Source of the DNA: an uncultured Cyanobium sp.
GTDB lineage: Bacteria; Cyanobacteriota; Cyanobacteriia; PCC-6307; Cyanobiaceae
Assembly (NCBI GenBank): GCA_937919075.1
Contig: CALFOF010000145.1
Location: 1-11,264, forward strand
Direction: 5' to 3'
Length of the DNA: 11,264 nt
Shown in pieces: positions 6,190-11,264 of the stretch. Under the pieces are notes generated by a model. That model worked only from the letters and a program-made list of their open reading frames with translations, was not told the origin of the DNA and searched no databases. The position numbers were made by a program, and so were the translations under genes. The number at the start of each line of letters is the position of its first letter. Positions within the stretch are counted from its first letter, which is position 1.

Positions 6190-7647
6190 TCAGGCGGTGA
6201 GGGAAGGCTGGCGGGAGGCAGCGCTGGCACTGCGGCCGGTTTCGGCGAGCAGCTCGCGCACGTCGGTGACGTGGCCGCGGACGGCGGCGGCGGCCACCAT
6301 CGCCGGGCTCATCAGCAGGGTGCGGCCACTGGCGGAACCCTGACGGCCCTTGAAGTTGCGGTTGCTGGAGCTGGCACTGATCTGGCGCCCCTCCAGCCGG
6401 TCGGGGTTCATCGCCAGGCACATCGAGCAGCCGGGTTCGCGCCACTCAAAACCGGCCTCGCGGAACAACTGATCGAGTCCTTCGGCTTCAGCGGCGCGGG
6501 CCACCTGCTCGGATCCCGGCACCACGAACGCCCGGATGCCCGCCGCCACGTGGCGGCCACGGGCCACCAGGGCGGCGGCGCGCAGGTCGCTGAGCCGGCC
6601 GTTGGTGCAGCTGCCGATGAAGCAGACATCCACCGGCAGGCCGGCGATCGCGGCACCGGGGCTGAGGTTCATGTAGCGGTAGGCCTCCTCAGCGATCGGC
6701 CGCTCCTGGGGATCGAGCTGCTCGGGGGTGGGCACCGCTTCATCCACGCCGATGCCCTGGGCCGGCGTGATGCCCCAGGTGACCGTGGGCGACAGCGTGG
6801 AGGCATCGAAACGCACCTCGTCGTCGTAGCTGGCGTCAGCATCGCTGGCCAGGCTCGACCACCAGGCCACCGCCCGCTCCCAGGCAGCGCCGGAGGGGGC
6901 CATCGGCCGCCCCTCCAGGTAGGCGAAGGTGGTGGCATCGGGGTTCACGTAGCCGCAGCGGGCGCCGCCCTCGATCGCCATGTTGCAGAGGGTCATGCGC
7001 TCCTCCATCGACAGGGCCGCCACGGCGGGGCCGGCGAATTCATAGGCGTGGCCGACGCCGCCCTTGACCCCCAGCACCCGGATCACGTGCAGGATCAGAT
7101 CCTTGGCATACACGCCGGAGGGCAGGGCGCCATCCACCCAGATGCGGCGCACACGCAGCTTGTTCAACGCCAGGCTCTGGGTGGCGAGCACGTCGCGCAC
7201 CTGGCTGGTGCCGATGCCGAAGGCGATCGCCCCGAAGGCGCCGTGGGTGGAGGTATGGGAATCGCCGCAGGCCACGGTCATGCCGGGCTGGGTGAGGCCC
7301 AGCTCAGGGGCGATCACATGCACGATGCCCTGGCGGCCGCTGCCGAGCCCGTACAGAGGGATGGCGTGGGCGGCGCAGTTGCGCTCCAGATTCACCAGCA
7401 TCTCCTCGGCCAGGGGGTCGGCGAAGGGCCGGGCCTGGGAGGTGGTGGGCACGATGTGGTCCACCGTGGCAACGGTGCGCTCCGGGTGGCGCACCCCAAG
7501 CCCGAGATCCCGCAACGCGGCGAACGCCTGCGGGCTGGTGACCTCATGGATCAGGTGAAGGCCGATGAACAACTGGGTGGAACCACCCGGCAGTTCCGCC
7601 ACGCGGTGGAGGTCCCACACTTTGTCGTAGAGGGTGCCGGCGCTCAC
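6190..7647 (-). CDS. leuC: 3-isopropylmalate dehydratase, large subunit
   Basis: LeuC is the [4Fe-4S] catalytic subunit of isopropylmalate isomerase, an aconitase-family enzyme of leucine synthesis, and needs LeuD as partner. With the GTG at 7647 the product is 485 residues, starting [21 protein letters not shown] after the initiator as in cyanobacterial LeuC. GGGGA lies six bases upstream as a ribosome site. The cluster cysteines then fall at 347 ([10 protein letters not shown], second Cys), 407 and 410 (CSMC), the numbering usual for the family, which supports this start over the GTG at 7674. Other landmarks are VDHIVPT (about 62-68) and [14 protein letters not shown] (about 126-139). It lies 112 bp after cinA, enough room for its own promoter, and leuD follows. 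Confidence 0.97.
   Translation of the reverse strand: MSAGTLYDKVWDLHRVAELPGGSTQLFIGLHLIHEVTSPQAFAALRDLGLGVRHPERTVATVDHIVPTTSQARPFADPLAEEMLVNLERNCAAHAIPLYGLGSGRQGIVHVIAPELGLTQPGMTVACGDSHTSTHGAFGAIAFGIGTSQVRDVLATQSLALNKLRVRRIWVDGALPSGVYAKDLILHVIRVLGVKGGVGHAYEFAGPAVAALSMEERMTLCNMAIEGGARCGYVNPDATTFAYLEGRPMAPSGAAWERAVAWWSSLASDADASYDDEVRFDASTLSPTVTWGITPAQGIGVDEAVPTPEQLDPQERPIAEEAYRYMNLSPGAAIAGLPVDVCFIGSCTNGRLSDLRAAALVARGRHVAAGIRAFVVPGSEQVARAAEAEGLDQLFREAGFEWREPGCSMCLAMNPDRLEGRQISASSSNRNFKGRQGSASGRTLLMSPAMVAAAAVRGHVTDVRELLAETGRSASAASRQPSLTA
6644..6651. repeat. HIP1 octamer GCGATCGC
   Basis: Perfect copy within leuC. Confidence 0.85.
7223..7230. repeat. HIP1 octamer GCGATCGC
   Basis: Perfect copy within leuC, extended to GGCGATCGCC at 7222-7231. 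Confidence 0.85.
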
Positions 7648-7660
7648 CGTTCGTCCCCAT

Positions 7661-7674
7661 GTGTCAGAAGACAC
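7661..7674 (-). promoter_or_regulatory. Small inverted repeat in the leuC leader
   Basis: GTGTC and GACAC form a perfect 5-bp inverted repeat around a 4-nt centre, 14-27 nt upstream of the chosen leuC start and just past its ribosome site. It may be an operator half-site pair or a leader hairpin. Its outer edge supplies the rejected upstream GTG. The role is unproven. Confidence 0.3.
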
Positions 7675-7759
7675 CCTAAAACCGAGGGGAGCGGGCGGTC
7701 GGCAGCGCCGATCTGCGGCAGGAAACGCGCACAGGTGAGCTGGCAGCGGCTGGCCGGAA

Positions 7760-9151
7760 TCAGGCGGGCGCGCTGAGTTGCAGCCGCAGGCGGTTGAGCG
7801 CCTCCCCGGCGGTGACGGCCTGGATCCAGGCGCGGCCCCTCGAGCTGCCGAAGCGCACCGCCTCGCTGCAGCTGCCCTGGGGGCCCGCCAGGCCGATGTG
7901 CACCAGGCCCACCGGCTTCTCGGCGCTGCCGCCGCCAGGGCCGGCGATGCCGGTCACCGCCACTGCCCAGCTGGCACCGGTGCTGCGGCGCACCCCTTCG
8001 GCCATGGCAATCGCCACCGAATCGCTCACCGCACCGTGGCGGTCGAGCGCGGCGGCCGTGACCCCCAGCAGCTGTTGCTTGATCGTGTTGGCGTAGGCAA
8101 TCACCCCGCCGAGGAACACATCAGAGGCGCCGGGCACCGCCGCCAGGGCCGCGCCGATGCCACCGCCGGTGCAGCTCTCCGCCACCGCCAGCGTTTCCCC
8201 CCGGGCCCGCAGCAGCGCCAGCACCACCGAGGCCAGGCACTCCTCATCGGCGCCGAAGCAGAGGCGGCCGGTGCGGGCGCGCAGCTCCGCCTCGAGGGGC
8301 GCCAGCAGCGCCGCAGCCTCTGCAGGGCTGGCCGCCCGTGCCGTCAGCCGCAGTTTCACGTCACCGATGCCGGCATAGGGGGCCACGGTGGGGTTCTCGA
8401 GGGCCAGCAGATCAGCCACCTGCTCGGCCAGGGTGGATTCGCCGATTCCCCAGAACCGCAACAGCCGGCTCTGGAAGCAGGCTCCTGCCAGGCCCTGTTC
8501 CTGCAACCAGGGCACAGCGCTCTGCTGCCACATCGGCCTCAGCTCGCTCGGTACCCCTGGGAAGGTGAGCACGGTGAAGCCGGGCTGGATCCAGCCTGCT
8601 GGCAGGGAGGCGGGCGGCGGGCTCCAGAGCATCCCTGGCGCGGTGCCGGTGGGGTTCGGCACCACGCGGGCGCCCTCGGGCAGCAACGCCTGGCGGCGGT
8701 TGCTGGCGGCCAGCGGCCGTCCCCGGCCGGCCAGCTTGGCCTGGATGTCTTCCCACACCTGCGGCACCTCCAGCAGCGGCGTGCCGAATGCCGCGGCGAT
8801 CGCCTCGGTGGTGAGGTCGTCGGGGGTGGGGCCAAGGCCACCGGTGCAGATCAGTAGACGGCTGCGGGCCGCGGCCTCCCGCACCACCTGGATCAGCCGC
8901 TCGCGGTTGTCCCCCACCACGGTCTGGCGGAAATGCGGAATGCCGAGGGCCGCCAGCTCTTCAGCCAGCCAGCGGGCGTTGCCGTTGAGGATGTTGCCGA
9001 GCAGCAGCTCGGTGCCGATGCAGAGCACTTCGGCGGCGGCGGTGTCCCGCGCCGGCCTGGAAACGCCTGAGGGCTCCCGCCCACCGCTTCCCGCTGACGC
9101 CAGGTCCTTGCCACCTGCGTCTGTCCCACCCATTGCCGCTGCAGCGAACAC
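7760..9151 (-). CDS. cinA: CinA family protein: COG1058 domain plus nicotinamide-nucleotide amidase domain
   Basis: Two-domain CinA. The C-terminal PncC-type domain deamidates nicotinamide mononucleotide in NAD recycling; the N-terminal MoaB/MogA-like domain is linked to ADP-ribose and NAD-related pyrophosphatase activity. With GTG at 9151 the product is 463 residues. [17 protein letters not shown] begins near 41, [13 protein letters not shown] lies at about 102-114, ESCTGG at 325-330 carries the proposed Ser nucleophile, YANTIK follows with the Tyr and Lys expected nearby, and [13 protein letters not shown] lies near the end. The start is uncertain: 9151 has an excellent purine-rich ribosome site (GGAGG plus seven bases), ATG 9220 has GAGG nine bases upstream, ATG 9244 has none, and ATG 9133 is the closest ATG to the conserved core. 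All leave an unusual Gly/Ala-rich extension. It lies between the WecA-like gene and leuC on the same strand. Confidence 0.93.
   Translation of the reverse strand: MFAAAAMGGTDAGGKDLASAGSGGREPSGVSRPARDTAAAEVLCIGTELLLGNILNGNARWLAEELAALGIPHFRQTVVGDNRERLIQVVREAAARSRLLICTGGLGPTPDDLTTEAIAAAFGTPLLEVPQVWEDIQAKLAGRGRPLAASNRRQALLPEGARVVPNPTGTAPGMLWSPPPASLPAGWIQPGFTVLTFPGVPSELRPMWQQSAVPWLQEQGLAGACFQSRLLRFWGIGESTLAEQVADLLALENPTVAPYAGIGDVKLRLTARAASPAEAAALLAPLEAELRARTGRLCFGADEECLASVVLALLRARGETLAVAESCTGGGIGAALAAVPGASDVFLGGVIAYANTIKQQLLGVTAAALDRHGAVSDSVAIAMAEGVRRSTGASWAVAVTGIAGPGGGSAEKPVGLVHIGLAGPQGSCSEAVRFGSSRGRAWIQAVTAGEALNRLRLQLSAPA
8796..8803. repeat. HIP1 octamer GCGATCGC
   Basis: Perfect copy within cinA. 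Confidence 0.85.
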
Positions 9152-9283
9152 TTCTTCCCCTCCCCCTCGCCGGCCTTCTGGTTCGTCCCTGTCGGCACCG
9201 CGCATCTGCTGAGAACGCATGGGTGATTTCCTCGGTGAGCGCATCGCTTCAACATCACGCAGGCCCCGGGGGGCAACCGGCGC

Positions 9284-10405
9284 TCACGTGGGCCGGTTGC
9301 TGCCTTCACAGGGCGGCGGATCCGGCAGCTGAGCCTGAAGGCGGCTGCGCGACCCCATCACAGCACCGATCAAAATGGCGGTGGCGATCGCCAGCCAGAG
9401 GAAGCGCATTTCCACGTTGGCGGCCACCAGCGCCAGGGTGGCCAGCCACTGGGTGAAGGCGTAGATCAGCAGCACCGTGCGGCGATGGCTGAAGCCGGCC
9501 CGCAGCAGCCGGTGGTGCAGGTGGCGCCGGTCGGGATAAAAGGGGGAGTGGCCCTCGCTGAGGCGGCCCATGATCACCGCCGACATGTCTGCCAGCGGCA
9601 ACGACAGGATCAGCAGCGGAAACAGCAGGCTCACGGTGGTGAGCCCCTTGGCCGGCCCCACGATGCTGATCGCCGCCAGGGCGAAGCCGAGGAAGTAGGA
9701 GCCGCCATCGCCCATGAAGATGCGGGCGGGGTTGAAGTTGTGGCGCAGAAAACCGAAGCAGGCCCCCGCCAACGCCGCGGCCAGCAGCCCGGCAGCGCTC
9801 TGCTGCAGGCTGAAACTCACCGACAGCAGGCCGATCGCGGCGATGCCGCCCACACCCGCGGCCAGCCCATCAAGGCCGTCGATCCAGTTGATCGCATTGG
9901 TGATGCCCACCAGCCAGATCAGCGTGGCCAGCAGGCTCAGGGCATCGGGAAGCACGAGGCTGGCCGGCGGTTGGCCGAACAGGCCGAACGGCAGATCGAT
10001 GGCGCCGATGCGCACCCCCTGGCTCCAGACCACCATCGCCACGGCCACCTGACCGGCGAGCCGGGGCAACGGTGGCAAAGCGAACAGGTCGTCCGCCAGG
10101 CCGATCACGAAGAAACAGAGCGCGCCCGCCAGCGTCGTCCAGATCAGCTGGTCTTTGGCGGACGAGAGGGTGCCGAAGCCCCCCAGCGCCCAGATGCAGG
10201 TGAGCGCCAGCGAGAAGCCCAGCACCATGCCCACCCCGCCTAGCCGCACCATCGGGATGCTGTGCTGCTTGCGCTCATCGGGGGGGTCGAACAGGCCCCA
10301 GCGCAGGCCGAGCCGCCGCACAAGCGGCACCACCAGCGCCGTGAGCAGGGCCGCGACACCGAAGGTGAAGAAGGCCGTGATGACCGGGTTGCGGAGAAGA
10401 CTCAC
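9284..10405 (-). CDS. WecA/Rfe-type undecaprenyl-phosphate GlcNAc-1-phosphate transferase (GT4 family)
   Basis: This integral membrane enzyme of the MraY/WecA superfamily transfers a sugar-1-phosphate, most often GlcNAc-1-phosphate from its UDP form, to undecaprenyl phosphate, the first step of lipid-linked O-antigen or other surface glycan synthesis. The 373-residue, many-helix protein starts at GTG 10405. It carries FDPPDERKQHSIPMVRLGG (39-57, typical of WecA-like rather than MraY proteins), ADDLF with the DD pair (105-106), NAINWIDGLDGLAAG (170-184), FMGDGGSYFLG (230-240) and RRHLHHRL (293-300), the HxHH-type substrate loop. The C-terminal tail is polar and Pro-rich. It lies 149 bp after glyA and upstream of cinA. 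The sugar specificity cannot be read from sequence, so no gene symbol is given; wecA/rfe is the nearest. Confidence 0.9.
   Translation of the reverse strand: MSLLRNPVITAFFTFGVAALLTALVVPLVRRLGLRWGLFDPPDERKQHSIPMVRLGGVGMVLGFSLALTCIWALGGFGTLSSAKDQLIWTTLAGALCFFVIGLADDLFALPPLPRLAGQVAVAMVVWSQGVRIGAIDLPFGLFGQPPASLVLPDALSLLATLIWLVGITNAINWIDGLDGLAAGVGGIAAIGLLSVSFSLQQSAAGLLAAALAGACFGFLRHNFNPARIFMGDGGSYFLGFALAAISIVGPAKGLTTVSLLFPLLILSLPLADMSAVIMGRLSEGHSPFYPDRRHLHHRLLRAGFSHRRTVLLIYAFTQWLATLALVAANVEMRFLWLAIATAILIGAVMGSRSRLQAQLPDPPPCEGSNRPT
9384..9391. repeat. HIP1 octamer GCGATCGC
   Basis: Perfect copy, extended to GGCGATCGCC, near the 3' end of the WecA-like gene. Confidence 0.85.
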
Positions 10406-10409
10406 GACA

Positions 10410-10423
10410 GAGAAAGGCTTCTC
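10410..10423 (-). promoter_or_regulatory. Small hairpin over the ribosome-binding region of the WecA-like gene
   Basis: GAGAA and TTCTC pair around a 4-nt centre, 5-18 nt upstream of the GTG start, where the ribosome site should be. GAGAAG, the only purine-rich stretch nearby, is inside the stem, so it could limit translation. The stem is short and may be chance. Confidence 0.25.
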
Positions 10424-10511
10424 GGCTGAAGGCTCGGGGCGTGGCTGGAAAGAGGGGACGGCTGCGCCGCTCTGGCCAACACGGGATGGTTCATCACAGG
10501 GTGAGCCATGG

Positions 10512-10527
10512 GCCAGGTTGTCCTGGC
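10512..10527 (-). terminator. 6-bp hairpin downstream of glyA
   Basis: GCCAGG-TTGT-CCTGGC is a perfect 6-bp stem with a 4-nt loop, about 28 bp past the glyA stop. No T-run follows, so it is a weak terminator candidate or an mRNA 3' stabiliser. The rest of the 149-bp gap to the WecA-like gene shows no RNA gene or recognisable promoter. Confidence 0.35.
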
Positions 10528-10554
10528 GAGCAGCTTAGGGACGGAGCTCGCGCC

Positions 10555-11264
10555 TCAGACAGGCTGGGCCACGCGCACCGGGCCATAGAGGGGGAAGCGC
10601 GCGCACAGCGCCCGGACCCGCTCGCGGCAGCGCAGTTCCACCACGGCGTCGTCGGGATGGAGCAGGCGATCGGCGATCACATCGGCCACTTCCACGAACG
10701 CTTCGGCATCGAAGCCGCGGGTGGTAAGGGCGGCGCTGCCAACACGCAGGCCACTGGTGACGAAGGGCGATTCGGGGTCGAACGGCACCGTGTTCTTGTT
10801 GGCGGTGATGTTCACATCGCTCACCAGCAGATCAGCCACCTTGCCGGTGAGTCCGACCGAGCGCAGATCGAGCAGCACCAGGTGGTTGTCGGTGCCTCCC
10901 GACACCACCCGGACACCCCGCTCCATCAGCTGGGCCGCCATCGCCTTGGCGTTGACGACCACCTGCTGGCTGTAGGCGCGGAAGGCCGGCTGGAGGGCTT
11001 CACCGAAGGCCACCGCCTTGGCGGCCACCACGTGCTCCAAGGGGCCGCCCTGGCTGCCGGGGAAAACGGCCTTGTCGAACTGTCGACCGAAGGCGGCATC
11101 ACCGGTGAGGATCAGGCCGCCACGGGGGCCGCGCAGGGTCTTGTGGGTGGTGGTGGTGACCACATGGCAGTGGGGGATCGGGCTGGGGTGCACACCTGCC
11201 GCCACCAGACCGGCGATGTGGGCCATGTCGGCCAGCAGGTAGGCGCCCACCTCATCGGCGATGG
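10555..11264 (-). CDS. glyA: Serine hydroxymethyltransferase (N-terminal part off window)
   Basis: SHMT is a cytoplasmic PLP enzyme that interconverts serine and glycine and charges tetrahydrofolate with a one-carbon unit; in cyanobacteria it also links to photorespiratory glycine use. The last 235 codons are present, ending VRVAQPV, and the frame runs off the right edge; against the usual ~420-430 residues, about 190 N-terminal residues are missing. Visible landmarks are [20 protein letters not shown] at the edge, followed by HPSP, then [14 protein letters not shown] with the PLP-binding Lys (codon 11140-11142), and the C-terminal [20 protein letters not shown]. The Met-like start at 11250 is an internal Val (GTG), not the true start. 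It is the first visible gene of the minus-strand run. Confidence 0.97.
   Translation of the reverse strand, partial: IADEVGAYLLADMAHIAGLVAAGVHPSPIPHCHVVTTTTHKTLRGPRGGLILTGDAAFGRQFDKAVFPGSQGGPLEHVVAAKAVAFGEALQPAFRAYSQQVVVNAKAMAAQLMERGVRVVSGGTDNHLVLLDLRSVGLTGKVADLLVSDVNITANKNTVPFDPESPFVTSGLRVGSAALTTRGFDAEAFVEVADVIADRLLHPDDAVVELRCRERVRALCARFPLYGPVRVAQPV

Noticed and set aside
7648..7674. leuC start at GTG 7674
   Set aside because: It has no ribosome site, adds nine residues absent from the family, and lies in an inverted repeat; the GTG at 7647 has GGGGA upstream and puts the cluster cysteines at the usual 347/407/410.
7699..7711. TCGGC-AGC-GCCGA hairpin between cinA and leuC as a terminator
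   Set aside because: The stem is only 5 bp with a 3-nt loop and no adjacent T-run in the minus direction; too common in GC-rich DNA to call.
5698..7776. 692-codon plus-strand open frame
   Set aside because: It is antisense to leuD and leuC, whose family motifs are unmistakable; the translation is low-complexity Gly/Ala/His/Arg with no domain. High-GC DNA produces such frames opposite real genes.
10406..10554. tRNA or small RNA in the glyA downstream gap
   Set aside because: Searched for a cloverleaf and a GTTCRA-type T-loop on both strands; only short 5-6 bp hairpins were found.

Overview
The window comes from a high-GC cyanobacterium, most likely a Synechococcus/Cyanobium-type picocyanobacterium. 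The evidence is a photosystem II gene (psbI), a cyanobacteria-type outer-membrane protein with a DUF3769-like C-terminal half, six perfect copies of the cyanobacterial octamer GCGATCGC (HIP1), and very GC-rich third codon positions. All assignments come from reading the translated sequence; no database search was run.

Layout, left to right. Bases 1-1802 (minus) hold the first ~600 codons of a cytoplasmic GH38 alpha-mannosidase whose C-terminal third lies off the left edge. A short divergent intergenic region (1803-1903) separates it from psbI (1904-2023, plus), a 39-residue photosystem II subunit. After a 128-bp gap comes the largest gene (2152-5451, plus). It encodes a ~1,100-residue exported protein with an N-terminal signal or lipoprotein signal, a Pro/Ala-rich linker, an OstA/LptA-like segment, a central barrel-like segment with a PagL-like His-x-Ser...Glu pattern, and a C-terminal DUF3769/LptD-like barrel. 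It is probably an LPS export or outer-membrane assembly factor. A strong GC hairpin at 5482-5503 lies between it and the convergent leuD.

The rest of the window is a minus-strand run, listed in transcription order: glyA (3' part, at the right edge), a WecA/Rfe-type polyprenyl-phosphate GlcNAc-1-phosphate transferase, cinA, leuC and leuD. leuC and leuD encode the two subunits of isopropylmalate isomerase and are 31 bp apart. The glycosyl-phosphate transferase starts lipid-linked surface glycan synthesis. Together with the LPS-export-like protein and the alpha-mannosidase, it gives the window a loose cell-envelope and glycan theme within an otherwise housekeeping region.

Most of the window is ordinary core genome: no mobile element, CRISPR array, tRNA or rRNA was seen. 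The best candidate for something under-described is the multi-domain envelope protein at 2152-5451, especially its middle barrel-like segment. Non-ATG starts are common here (leuC, leuD, the WecA-like gene, the large envelope protein, and possibly cinA), so several 5' ends are uncertain.
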